A stretch of DNA of 64,000 bases from positions 620,001 through 684,000 of the forward strand of contig JAEMBT020000002.1 of assembly GCA_018873245.2 (NCBI GenBank), written 5' to 3'. Shown here one piece after another: positions 47,251 through 61,963 of this stretch. The notes under the pieces are model-generated. The model made no database searches, was not told the DNA's origin, and saw nothing but the letters and a program-made list of their open reading frames with translations. This DNA comes from Archegozetes longisetosus (Eukaryota > Arthropoda > Arachnida > Sarcoptiformes > Trhypochthoniidae). Position 1 is the first letter of the stretch; the number at the start of each line of letters is the position of its first letter. The translations under genes and the position numbers were made by a program.

Positions 47251-49101
47251 ATGAGTATAGATAAATTGATTTCTTGCGTTGATTTAAAACCCAACACAAC
47301 TTACTCTGATTCTTATAATGAAGGAGAAGAACCAGAATTGATAACTATTGCAGGGCATACTCGTGACGATAGCGTAAGCAAACACTTCTCACTACTATCA
47401 TTGTTTTTAACATTGTTTGTATGATTTACAATTGAAATATTTCTAAACATTTCATTTGATCTAAAGAATAACTTTTGCCACTACGAAAATGAATTATTCA
47501 ATATTTTTTTGTCGAGAAAGTTTGGAAAATTCAACATAAGTTATCGTAAACTGAAGGGCAGTCCTAAAAGTTTAATGATATCAGAGGTAATAAGCCCCAA
47601 AATGGTTTGACCTGAAACTTTTCTAGATTTTAATTTTGTGTCAGAACTTAGATCTAATCCTATCTCAGACTTCTATAGAGGAATGGCTTTTCAAATTTGC
47701 TATAAGTCCTTATATTAGGGAGGATATCAATATTCAAATACTAAGCTTATTATATCCAAAATCAAAAAGTTTAATAAAGAATTTAATCAACACGTTTTCA
47801 ACAATGACTTGGATTTTAATTCTACTATCAATCATAACTATTGCATTAACCCTATATTGTTATGGTAAATTTCAGAGTAAGATATTTCAATTTTTTCTTT
47901 TAATCCGGGACTAAGTTAATGTATTTGAACTTTTTACAGCATATTTAATGAGTAGAAAAAATTCTATTCGGTTTAGTTCTGACGACGGTTTTTGCGAAAT
48001 TTTATTCTCCGTTGCAGTTTACTTGTTGAACCAATTTCCTATCAGGAGAAGTCCCACATTATTATTGAATTTGTGGTCATTATGTTCTCTACTATTAACT
48101 TCTTACTTCTACAGCAATATATTGTCTTCGCTCATAAAACAAGATAATTGTAAAGTTAATAGTTTTGAAGAGCTATTGAATTCAAGCAAAACAATATATG
48201 GTGGCAAATATTCTTATTATCATTTGATTGACAAAACTATTACTTATAATAACAAAAACAAACTAATTCTTCTATTAAATAGAAGAACTTTATTTGTAGA
48301 TGACTTGAATGTAAGTAAGGAAAATCAGTATTTTCAATACATTAGCGAACGAAAGCTTAACACGAATTAGTTCAAATACTAAACTAACAAAACAAACCAA
48401 CAATACTACAAACAATTTTGATTAAAGTTTCAATTTAAAATAATGTGAGAAGCATTGTATCGCGCTTTCAATTTGCAAGTTTAAGCTATTAAATTTCTGT
48501 TCGCTATCGTATCCAATCAATGTTAATCTTTAAAGTTCTGGAAACTTAATTAACTTTTCTCTTTCACGAAAAATAGGCTGCAGTTAGAGAGAGGATAATC
48601 AATAAAATAGTTGAAAGAAAAGCAGTTTACTTAAGAGAAGGGGACGGAGTCAATAGCGTTAGAAATTTGTATCCACACCTGCCTTTAGCTGTTGCTGATG
48701 ACAATTATATGCATGTATTGATTGGTTTCCCAATCAATAGAAAACTATGCCTCGAATAAGAATACACAGAATGTTTGTCAAATTTGACGAAAAACATGTT
48801 ATTCTTATAGAATTTTGATTAATTATCTTTTTCCTCTCTTAATAGTATTGAACGCACTGTTGAAGTTGGGATTTCTAATCGGTTTCTATCAAGAATGCAA
48901 TTGATTGATAGAATTTTTGGTAGAAGAAATGCTCAAATTCATTTCGATAGAATAAAGAGTGATAGTAGTTTATGTTGTGATGAAAATTCGACAATTATAA
49001 CAATAGAAATGTTACATCAATTGTTTCTCAAACTATTAATTGCTTATTCAATTTCATTATTAATATTTATTGTAGAAAAGTTTTTAACTTCTATTCATTA
49101 A
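47251..49101 (+). pseudogene. Ionotropic-receptor-like protein, copy 2, with one-base frameshift
   Basis: A tandem paralogue of copy 1 with the same six-exon plan: 47251-47373, 47467-47586, 47645-47876, 47940-48310, 48577-48772 and 48846-49101. Exons 2 and 3 have the same length as in copy 1 (120 and 232 bp). The S1 motif FGKFNISYRKLK, M1 (MTWILILLSIITIALTLYCY), M3 region (LNLWSLCSLLLTSYFYSNIL) and S2 segment ERKAVYLREG are all present. In exon 5 the frame hits TAA after NRKLCLE at about 48757. The exon is 196 bp where the phase requires 197 or 200. Shifting by one base restores RIRIHR and joins to ERTVEVG in exon 6. It is either a very recent pseudogene or contains a sequencing error. Confidence 0.75.
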
Positions 49102-49258
49102 AATTAATTTAATTTTTAAGAAATTTGTCAGAATGTCAGTCGCTCTAATTTTCTAGTTTATATTAGATTTCGAAATTTTCGAGGTATAAAGATTTTAATC
49201 TTATTTAAGACTCGCACAAAGTTCTTACTTGTACTAGAACTCTACTAAGAAAATTTTT

Positions 49259-51949
<2,691 letters not shown>

Positions 51950-52354
51950 TTTTGGAAACAGAACATCAACAAGTTATCTAAGCTATTGAAGTTACAAAAT
52001 TATATTTGGCTTTTATACGCGTTATATGCTTTGCTAATAGATAACGAATAGGATTTTGATGAGAACTAACTCCATATGTCTTTTCATGAGGTTCATATCT
52101 GGATTGATTTCAAAATAATGGCTTTGACAGAATAGGTTGACAGAAATGAGAAGTTTATATTTTAAAAAATTAAGATTTTTAAGACTCAAATTTTGCATAG
52201 GTTTTTTGGCCTCAATAAAAATACTAATAGTCAAAAACATCGGATAGATATGGAAGATATTGTAATTTAGATCTAGATTAAATTATAATTTTTGTAGATA
52301 AATTTGATCGTTGCTCTTCATATTAGTTTATTTTACAGTTTTTATCGTATTTTA
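51950..52354. other. Spacer between the GH9 and GH5 genes
   Basis: No gene seen. The part next to 51949 is the likely promoter of the GH9 gene. A GTTATATGC-type AT-rich region near 52010-52030 is not a clear TATA box. Confidence 0.4.
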
Positions 52355-52600
52355 GAGAGTATTGTGCTATCACTTCCAAAAGTCTTTGTAGAAATTCAAA
52401 TTTCGCAGAAAATTATAGCCAAAATTTTGAGGGAATGCTATGAAATTCACTACTACAGAATATTGTTTTAAAAATGCATACTGTCATTACTCATTAACTT
52501 TTTAAAGTTAAAAATTGAAGTTTTATTTCAATTATATCTCTTTCCCTAAAAATTTTGGCGCAAAGTTTAACAAAGACTTTTGGAGGTGATAGTACAATGT
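52355..52600. repeat. Short inverted-repeat element (MITE-like)
   Basis: The left side has TGTGCTATCACTTCCAAAAG TCTTTGT and the right side its inverse (ACAAAGACTTTTGGAGGTGA TAGTACA). AAAATTTT-containing inner parts also pair. No coding content. Confidence 0.55.
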
Positions 52601-52665
52601 TTGGCGAAATTGATTAATTTATTACATATAGAATACAATTGGAAAAGTGAACAAACTTTTAAAAC

Positions 52666-54591
52666 TTAATTCATTTCGACTTTTCCATTAGTTTTCATGT
52701 CTTTGATAGCGCTCATTCCTTCATTAGAAACAGAGTGTCTATCAGCATAACCGTCGCTTTCATAGGGTGGCCACCACTGGCTTGTCTCATGACGAAACAA
52801 AAATGTCAAAGGGGGACCCTTACATTTTTAAAAAGAAAAACGCCGCTTTTATTAGTTATTACAAATATTTAGGTGTCAAACAAAATATTCTAATATCAAA
52901 ATATTGAAAATTATTAGTCATGCTTGGTTTCAAAGGTATAGTTTTGGTTAGAAACTGCATCTTTCAAAAGTAAGAAACATTGGTTTATATCAGATATAAG
53001 TCAACGCAGAAAAGATTAATTCTATAGCTTTTGGTTTTAAACCACAGGTGTTCAAAACATCAAACTGTGTTTCTAACCCTTTATCATTTGTCAAATAAAT
53101 TCAATTTTTGAATTTCTAAGAAATATCTTTCTAAAGACATTTTTCAAAATGAAAGTTGAAAAATAGGACAACTAATTGTCCCATCAAGAGTTTTTGGTCT
53201 GACGGGATTTCTGTCTTTTACCTTTGAAAGACGGGACTATCCCGTCAAAAACAGGACGGGTGGTCACCCTACGCTTCCATTGTATTGCCAACTGAGAGCA
53301 CCCGCATATCCAGAATCATATATATCTTTATAATTCTGACACGAATTCTTGCTTTCACTGCAAACGGAAGAAAATTCTCCAATAATCAAAGGTTTAGAAT
53401 TTTTATAATCACTGCTTCTCGTTTTGAAAAGGCTCCATTCACTGAACTTTCCCTGCCATGTGTATGTGTGCACTTGATGGAAATCTGTCAAAAAGTCGAG
53501 AATAGTCAATATTTTTTCGAATAATTCTTGAGAAATTAATTTTGATTTTATTAGTTGAGGGTTCTGATGCAGTATTAAATGATATCAATTATTTAAGCGC
53601 CCAGTAGTTTAAATAAGTAGTTGTAAAAGAAATGTTCATTACGATTTTTCCGAAAATTTGATGATAAAAATCTACTTATATTCATACTAACCTAATATGC
53701 CTTTCGCTTTACCATCAGAAGGAGTTAAACAATGATCGCTCCAATACTCACGACAATTAGAGCACGAGGATGTATATACCTCTCACCAGTTCCTGCAGTT
53801 ATCAATGCTCTTGGATCAATACTTTTTATAGCGTCTGCATGAATATTAAGAAACTTCAAAACATTCTTCATAGATAAGTTACTTCCGGCCCAATTAGCAC
53901 CTGATCCCACAAGAATACTAGTATCATAACATCAATTACTATCTTTGTAGCTAGAGGTTATTGAGCCCTCGAGTTCATTGATTAAGTAATAACCTGCTAG
54001 TGCCTTCTTATTCTTAAGTGGAGACGCTAATGGCTTAAAAACTTTCTCAATATAGCTGTTAAGCTTCTTATCATCTGAATACAAATGAATCACTTGTTGC
54101 GGTTTTATGGCTAAATTTCATAGACATAATATGACAAAGATATTATGTTAGGCCGCTTTATCCAAAAATTCTCCCAACTCTTTGATCAGTGATGGATTAT
54201 CTGCTTCAGTGGTGCAAATTTTGCATCAAATTTTGGTGACCGCTGACCATTGACATGTATCCAAACTCTCAAAGCATTACCGCCTGCTTTTGCTATTGAT
54301 TCCAAATCCTTTTCAAAGATAGACTTAACTTCATTATAAGCACCATTTCCAAAGTCCTTTCATTAGTAGAAAATTTAATGAATTTTCGATTTTTTATTGA
54401 AAACTTATGAAATTTTTGAAAATATTTTCGTACAGGGCGTAACGATCCTACACTATGTTCACTACTGAAAGACACAATTTCTCGTTATTATTCTCACTAT
54501 TATAAACAAGGTGTCCATTTTCTACGGACAAAAATCTGCAAATTATGTTAATTAAGAGAAAAAAGTTGGTTAATACAAAACTTGTTCTCAT
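52666..54591 (-). pseudogene. GH5 endo-beta-1,4-mannanase pseudogene
   Basis: A glycoside hydrolase family 5 mannanase, probably subfamily 10 as in other invertebrates, which cuts mannan in plant or fungal walls. Recognisable blocks, N to C: a signal-like start at 54591 (MRTSFVLTNFFLLINII), RFLSVENGHLVYN, GGNALRVWIHVNGQ, HNIFVILCL, YIEKVFKPLASPLKNKKALA, then INELEGSI (acid/base Glu kept, next Pro changed to Leu). NLSMKNVLKFLNIHADAIKS, EYWSDHCL and DFHQVHTYTWQGKFSEW follow, then IIGEFSS (nucleophile Glu) and GALSWQYNGS. The end, SDGYADRHSVSNEGMSAIKD, lies beyond a 509-bp transposon insertion. Several in-frame stops (for example after the KAA and DSN segments) and frameshifts make it dead apart from the insertion. 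Confidence 0.88.
52763..53271. mobile_element. hAT-like non-autonomous element inserted in the GH5 gene
   Basis: The 509-bp element has inverted ends TAGGGTGGCCACC and TAGGGTGACCACC. It is flanked by an 8-bp target duplication with one difference, CGCTTTCA (52755-52762) and CGCTTCCA (53272-53279). Removing it and one repeat restores the GH5 reading GALSWQYNGSDGYADRHS. The inner ends carry GTCCCGTC/GACGGGAC pairs. No transposase is coded. Confidence 0.9.
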
Positions 54592-55151
54592 TTTTTCCTA
54601 TAAAGTTACTAGATTGTTTTTATATTAAGTTTAGATTTTAGTTGCATAATAATTATTTGAGATTGTGCTATATTTAAATTATATATCGCTAATTTCCCAG
54701 TACCAACAGATGTTGTTTCAGGCCTTCATTATATTATTGGTAGGGTTCCGATATAACATCTATTTTAAAACAGTGGTTTGTAACATTTTGAAAGACTTGA
54801 AAATAATTTTGAAAGTTTGTGTGCATCCATGTTTAAGCCAATCGTAAATTGAAAAAAATATTTTTTTTGAAACATTTATTGAACGTTAAATTTTAAGAAA
54901 ATTTTTTGTAAAATTGAACAAAATCTGGCATAAACTTCTCAGATTTATCAAAATAAGATATTAGATTATTGTATGAATTGATTGCTTAAATGATTAGTTC
55001 TCTCTAAAACACTATTTTCAAGTATTTTTTCGGATTTTCGACAACAAGGCATTTTTACACTTTTCGACTAAAAAGGGTCGATAATAAACTTTAGTATTTT
55101 TCTTGAAATAACACAATGCATACTTTGAGAGTTCAAAAAAAGTTTAATAGC
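54592..55151. other. Intergenic, upstream of the GH5 pseudogene
   Basis: AT-rich; no supported gene. Confidence 0.4.
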
Positions 55152-55160
55152 CCTCAAAAT

Positions 55161-55778
55161 GCTTCTACGTCAAAATGTCGCCCCAAAAATGTCGCCGCCA
55201 ATGTTGCCGTAAATAATGTCGCCGGTAAAAATGTCGTCGTAAATAATGTCGCCGTACAAAAAATGTCGCCTGTAAAAAATATCAGTATCATTTGATCCTG
55301 ATGATAAAAAAATCTAGCGAAAGATTGAGAAAGAATATATTTATGAATAGTCTTATACCAAACCAATTTTCAAAAAGTTTATAGTTAAAGAGCTTCAATC
55401 ACTAATTTTTCCATTGCCTACTATGAATGAGCTTCCTTGCTAAGAAGGCTCAGATCATACTCCGATTCATGTATTCCATTGATCATTTTGTGTAAATTAG
55501 TAAATATTATTTTATTACTATAATTAAATGAAAAAATGATCTTGCTCTAATAAAATATTTTCGAAGCTATTTTACTCTTGTTAATTTTACTTGGAATATA
55601 TGCATCAAAAGTCTTGAAACAGACCATTTTTGTGTAAAATTTTATATGGCGTCATTTTTATACGATGAAATTTTTTACCGGCGACATTTTTTACAGGCCA
55701 CATTCTTGTATGGCGACATTATTTACGGCGACATTGTTGGCGGCAACATTGTTGGCGGCGACATTTTGACGTAGAAGC
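55161..55778. mobile_element. MULE-like element with tandem-repeat terminal arms, second family
   Basis: The 618-bp element has perfect ends GCTTCTACGTCAAAATGTCG and its inverse, and a perfect 9-bp target duplication CCTCAAAAT (55152-55160 and 55779-55787). Each arm (about 55170-55290 and 55630-55770) is a tandem array of degenerate AATGTCGCCG-containing units of 12-18 bp. The architecture equals that of the element at 14450, but the unit sequence differs. The interior has no recognisable coding sequence. Confidence 0.88.
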
Positions 55779-55787
55779 CCTCAAAAT

Positions 55788-57184
55788 ACCTCAGACAGTT
55801 TTGAAGAAATTTAAAACGTTTTAAAACAATAGTTTTGAACATATTGAAGAATTTTCGAATTTTTTCAACCCTATTTTCAACCCTAGATAAGACATTGATT
55901 TTTCAAGAACAAGTGTCCGCAACAGTTTATATCATAAACAAAGCTAAATGTTTGCAACAGATTTGTCCTTCAAATTTTCTAATAAAAAGCCTGGCTATAC
56001 GGAGGCTGCAATCAATTTTTACCCACGATATATTAATATATTAGCAAATAGTAACTAAAATGTGTCAAAGCACAAAAACCTTAGTAAAATTGATTTTAAT
56101 TTGATCAGCCATATTTGAGTGATATTGGAATAGATTACATTTAATCGCAACATGTAATCTTTAAAAGCTTATAGCCTTGAAGACGATCGAAAACGCTCGA
56201 CTAATTTGTAAAAAATGGAAGATCCATTTTCTCTGATAAATGAGAAAAATTGAAATTTATCTTGAGCTATCAATCAACAATGTTTTATTTGAACTGTGTT
56301 CTGCATTTATTAAACTTTCAGTACTTTAAGTTTTACTATTAGCTTATTTGTTTAGCTTTAATTGTTGAGCGCTCAAGTAGATGATAAGCCGTATTGGAAA
56401 GGACCGAAGCATTGTTGAGTGTTTACCCCTTTTGATGATTGACCAAATTTTCATAAGATAGTTTCAACGTTGCGTAATTACCCTAAAGAAAAACTTAACC
56501 TCACTCAATTAAAACTCTAGTTCGACATAAAAGGTGCAAAGATTAAAATTTCATTGGTGCTTCCCCATAAGGTTCCTTAAATAAAACATTCAAACTCTAT
56601 ATTTGTATATTGCCTTTTCGCCGGCCTATTGTACTAAAACTATAAAATAAATGTAAATTTATTGATCCATTACAATTTGCTTTTTTAATAGACTAATAAA
56701 TTTTTATATATTATAAGTAAGAACTAGTTTGAATTACTAGATTTCTTACCAAAGTCGTAACAAGCAGTGAGGCTATGGGGGCTATAACCCACCAGATATT
56801 TGAGATCGTCCAATTTTATGCAAGTAAATTTAAGTGAATTTCCATAAAAATTTTAATCAATTTTATATTAATAAAACAAGTAAAAATGCCTTAAATCAAA
56901 ATTTAACTATTCTTAATCAGAGTTTCAACATTGTTTTAATGAAATTTAAAACTTTGGCCTAACTAAGAACAAATTTCTTGTAACAGCACTGGTTTCTATG
57001 TCTTAGAACGAACATTCATGCTTTCAATATAACAAGGACTTAGTATGACACAAAGAGCTATGTAACAAGTTTCAAACAATAGGATTCTAGACATAATAAT
57101 CATAATGCTAGAAACTAAATAAACTTTGCTTTATCAGGTAGCTTTCAACTTCATCATTGATTACTAGAACAAGTTTTCTGATAG
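55788..57184. other. Intergenic, nothing recognised
   Basis: About 1.4 kb without a supported gene; the frame at 55835-56044 has no domain. Confidence 0.4.
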
Positions 57185-58540
57185 AAAAATCAGTTTAATT
57201 TTGAGAAGAATATTCTTAATCAGAATCGATAAGCCAGTACGAGAAAGTGAAAAAGTTTATCTACATACTGGTCCTTACAATATAAAATTTTAATTCTTCA
57301 AAGTTTTTATAAATATTGCTAGAAATATAGTATTGCCCTGATGTTCTCTGACCATATGACTGATCAACTAGTGTTACTCTTGTGCTCCAATGGTAGTTAA
57401 CAGAAAATTATCAGTCATTTTCGAACTATTTATGGGTAGATAACCACGAATCAATATTATTTCTAATAAGTTGTACTCTCTTTTTAATAATTTTTGTCTG
57501 TCGAACTGGTCGTCAATTGAACTGTGTATAAACTCATTGATAATAGTATTGCGAGCCAAGTTGTGAATGAGAATGTAATCATGAGTTGCTTGAATAGATC
57601 ACTTGGATAGAAATATAGAGCACTCAAAATTATAATTTCAGTTCCTCTTCTAATTTACGGAGAGGCCACAAATGATAGAAGCCACTCTTCTATTGTTATT
57701 TGAGCTAAGATTAAGTTCAGCTCAGATTTAATTTAAATCAAATATGATACTAATGTAATAGGTTAAAAATTTGCATTACTAGTTTTTCTAAAATATAACA
57801 GAAAAGGCTTCAAACTACAGTCTATAAAGTACAATATCGGAATACTGTATTACAAAATAAGTATACACTCATTTTAAAAGCTATATTATAGACCTTAAGT
57901 TCCTCAATAATAGATTTTTATTGGCTGAAGTGGTCAATAGCCATACTCGGTCATCAAAATAAATCAAGTCAAGTGAATAGGTATACTAGTTCCAACGATA
58001 ACATTGCTGAGTCCATCAACTAAGTTATTCGATTTCGAATTACAGAGTGGTAAGAACACAGACAGTGGAGAGATTGTGATTCCAATGCATTCTCAAATTT
58101 AAGATATTCTCGAAATCACTTGAATGAACAATCAAGTATTTTCTTTGAATCATATGAGTTTATATTTTCAAAAATTTTAATGAGCGAATACAAATTAGGT
58201 TTTGCTATTTGAATAAAAATGTTACAATTTATTGAAAATAAACTTGCATAGAAATTGAACAGTACGTTAGAATTTGCTTGAACTTTCGACAAATAGTATT
58301 GAATTTCCCGAATTTTTTATCAGCTAATATTTTGAAGAATTGTTTTCACCGTAAAAAGCTCATTCTTTAATGTAACGAGAAAAGATATTTATAATCAATT
58401 TGTGCAAAATACAGAATCACTAGAAGGGGCGCCACTCACTGTAGTCTGTTCTAGTTTTGAAGCTTCATTTAGTCCTATAGTTGTCAAAATGGTTCGTTTT
58501 ATTCATATAGTTTTGGCAATTAATTAAGAACTGAGCCCTA
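57185..58540 (-). pseudogene. Ionotropic-receptor-like protein, copy 4, decayed
   Basis: A relic of the gene at 60235-61963. Exon 1 is recognisable as NEASKLEQTTVSGAPSSDS ending at a GT donor near 58420. Exon 2 survives as DKKFGKFN and RKFKQILT near 58250-58330. Exon 3 keeps LTTWLAILLS-like and NSSKMTDNFLLTTIGAQE (57374-57700). An internal deletion then joins the M2 region directly to the last exon (GQ-YYIS, FYIVRTSM near 57200-57330), removing M3 and most of the S2 lobe. Stops occur throughout. Confidence 0.75.
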
Positions 58541-58679
58541 AACATATCTCATACTTAGTTGTAAAGAAATTTATAAACCGTACGAAAACTTTTCATGAAA
58601 TGATTGCAATATCAAATAGTTTTTAATTATTTGTAAAATTTTTTGTTTACGCAACAAGACAATAGTTAAATAAATATTA

Positions 58680-59275
58680 AAGGTGTGGGTAAATCCGGGA
58701 TAATGGGTCTAAAGGGGTTCCCGAGTCCCCACCACCAAGTATAACACATCATTGAATTCAGCTCGCCGAGCTGAAAATTTTGATAACACACTTGACTACT
58801 TCCAACTCGAACCTGACCACTTCTGGCCACCGAGATCTAACCCCTCTAAAATGGGTAAACCTGGATTCTCGAGTCGTAACCCAAGCAAAACCTGATTTAA
58901 ACTAAGGTATAATAGGTTAGATCGCGAAGCGACCTAACTTATTCTCCCTTAGTTTATATCAGGCTTGTTTAGGTTACGACTCGAGAATCCAGACTTATCC
59001 ATTACGAGGTACTAAACTAAACAAAGATGGATATCTCGAGAACTACTTGTGATAATTAATCAAGTAAGGTATCAAAATGCTCAGTTCGATGTCCTGAGTC
59101 CAATGATATATCACTTGGTGTGGTCAGCCACTCCCGTAGAGAGTTGTCCAGAAGTGGTCGAGTGTGGTATCAAAATGTTCAGCTCGGCGTACTGAATCCA
59201 ATGATGTATTATACTTGAGGGTGGAGGATCGGGAACCACTTTAGACTCATTAGCCCGGATTCACCCAAAGGTGAA
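58680..59275. mobile_element. Long foldback element, full copy
   Basis: Almost the whole 596 bp is an imperfect palindrome. The ends are GGGTAAATCCGGGATAATGG at the left and the inverse of GGGTGAATCCGGGCTAATGA at the right. Inner matching blocks include AGTATAACACATCATTGAAT, GCCGAGCTGAA, CTCGAGAATCCAG and the centre TAGATCGCGAAGCGACCTAA. There is no coding sequence. A truncated copy is at 19480-19740. Confidence 0.85.
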
Positions 59276-60234
59276 CAAATTTTCTTTTTAATTATGGTGT
59301 TACTCAAGTACCAATCTTATTCTGATGCCTTATGAAATAAGTCAATTAATCGACAGAAACATTGAGAAAAGAAATCTTTTATTTGATGACATAATATAGA
59401 GTACAATTATCTGCTACTGAATTATGATTAATATTTAATTAAGTGTTAATATTTGAAAAACTATTACTAATACTGGTATATTAATTGATCAAATTGACAA
59501 AATGCAACAAATGGATTGCATTTGCTTATTATATATTTCATGAACTTTTATCATTGGTCAATAAGATAATATAATGATAGAATTTTTAAAACTATTACCA
59601 ATTAATGATTACCATTGCTTTTAAGATAAAAATAGTCTAGTACGTGAAATAATAATTTCTTCTAGAACTTTAAAACTTAAGGATATATATTAGTAAAGGA
59701 TGCTGTAAATTGTAACTTGTAGAATAATATGTCTAAATATTAAATTACACAATAAAGTATTTGACTACTTTTAAAGTTTTGATTTGGAATTACTCAATAA
59801 TAAATTTTAAATTGCTGAAATAGTCAGTTACAACTTTTGGGTGTTTAAGCAACTTAAATTAAGCCCACAGGTCATCCTGATTCAGATAAACAGACAGATG
59901 GATAGACATACACAAATAGAGACCTTATTATATGGGTAGATATTAATCTCATGTTTTGCGAACTTATTAATCCATTGATTAATTATTTGTTCATAGGAAT
60001 TTCTTTTCTAGATCCATGAATGTTCTGTTTGCAAAGACTACTAAATTGAATAAATAGAAGATGACTAGATTCCTGAATAAATATGTAAAAATAAGACAGC
60101 CAACAATCCAAAAATACAATGATAACTTTGGATTCACCTAAATAACAATAAATATTATTAGAAACATAAAAATAATGATTGGTTATAAAGACGCATTCAA
60201 AATTTTTATTTTTAAGTTCGAAGTATTCGTAACA
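59276..60234. other. Intergenic, nothing recognised
   Basis: AT-rich spacer downstream of the copy 3 IR-like gene. Confidence 0.4.
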
Positions 60235-61963
60235 CTAATGATAATCATATAAATTATGTTTTCTTCGATAGCGCTTGATTTCATATCTTTGATCGCCAGA
60301 ATATGAGTTCTCACAGAAGAACCTGTTCAATTCTAGGAAGAATATTCCTAAACAGAACCCATAGGCAGACACGAGAAACACGAATAAGTTTATCAACATA
60401 TCAGTCCTTATAATATAAACTTTTGATTCTTCAGAATTTTTATTAAAATTGTTAGAAATATAGTATTGCTCTGTTTTTCTGTAGCCGTATAACTGATCAA
60501 TAAGTGTAACTGTTGCGTCCCAATGTTGAAAAATCCCGACTTCTACTGTACGCTGAAAACTAAAGATTTATGTTATGCATATTATGGTAATAAAAGGATT
60601 TAAATTGAGGAAACTAACAGTTTGTAAATTGTAATCCGGTTCTTATTCAATTTTTTGTTGACAAAATATCCGATCAGAACTGATAAAAATCCTTCTTCAC
60701 CTACAGCTACAGATTTATGTGGATTTTGATTTATGAGTTTCGATATTGCGTATCCTTCTCTCAGATAAGCAGCTTTTCTGTTTGCAACTCTTTCTATAAT
60801 TTCGTCACTGATTATTTGCTTTTAAGGTTAAAAAAAGTTTAGGCAGTTGAACAAAATTGAGTTAATAATTTTCTTACGTTATAATCATCAACAAACTCAG
60901 CACGCTCATTTAATTTCTTAATTTTCTCGAGTCCTGGCCATGTCTTATTGAAAACATCGAAATAAGACCATTTTCCACCGATTATTGATATATTTGAATC
61001 AATCAGCTCTTGAAAGGTATTAATAGTAGTCATATCTTGATTGACAAGTGATGACAATATATTTCCACTAAGACAAGATACCAATACTAATGAGGCAAAC
61101 GCCCAGATAGTTAGCAAAAAATTGTCAGTCATTTTTGAACTATTATTGAGTAGATAACTGCAAACCAATATTATTATTTCTAATAAGCTGTAGTCTCTTT
61201 TGAACAATTTTTTGTCTGTCGAACTGGTCGTCAATTGAATTGCATATAAACTCATTGAAATGATAAGTATTGATAATAGTATCGCGAGCCAAGTTGTGAG
61301 TGAGAATGTAATCATGAGTTGCTTGAATAGACCACTTGGATAGAAATATAAAGCGCTTAAAATCATAATTTCAGTTTCTCTTCTAATCCATGGAGAGGTT
61401 GCAAACTGAAAGTGCCAGTCTTCTATTGTTGTCTGAGCTAAGGCTAAGTCTATATTTGGCTGAGTTTTAATGAATTAAGATATGGTTAATCAAGTATTGA
61501 GAAAAAGATTAATCCTATTTTCTTTAATATAAATTCGATAAAGATGAATCATTTGATAACAAAATTAAAAGAAATAATTTAGACATAAATTCTATCCTTT
61601 AAGGAAATACTAATTATCCACTCACGTATATATCGAATAGTATTTGCGGACTCAACTTAAATTTTCTATAAGTTACATTAAATTTTCCAAATCTTTTATC
61701 AACCAGTATATCGAAAAATTCTTTTTCATATTGACAAAATTCATTCTATTTAGAAGTATTGGAAAGAAATGATGTAAAAATCACCGAAAACCTAATTGTC
61801 TCAAATTGAATATATTTTTACTCACAGAATCACTCCAAGGAGTGCCGAGCACTATAATCTTAGATAGTTCTACAGTTTCATTAACCCCATAGTTATCGAA
61901 GTGATATGTTTCATTAGTATATTCTTTGCAATTAATTAAGAAGTGAGGCCTAAGTATATCCAT
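60235..61963 (-). CDS. Ionotropic-receptor-like protein, copy 3 (five exons)
   Basis: An intact relative of copies 1 and 2 on the opposite strand. The exons are 61963-61826, 61745-61626, 61459-60878, 60818-60619 and 60559-60235, giving 454 residues. Exons 2, 4 and 5 have exactly the lengths of the matching exons in copy 1 (120, 200 and 325 bp), while its third exon is a fusion of exons 3 and 4 of copy 1 without the intron. Visible parts: S1 FGKFNVTYRKFK and DLALAQTTIEDW; M1 TWLAILLSILIISMSLYAI; M3 LLTIWAFASLVLVSCLSGNI; S2 NRKAAYLREGYAISKL and RTVEVGIF; last span LFVFLVSAYGFCLGIFFLEL. No signal peptide is seen in the first exon. It was probably duplicated to give the decayed copies upstream and downstream. 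Confidence 0.82.
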
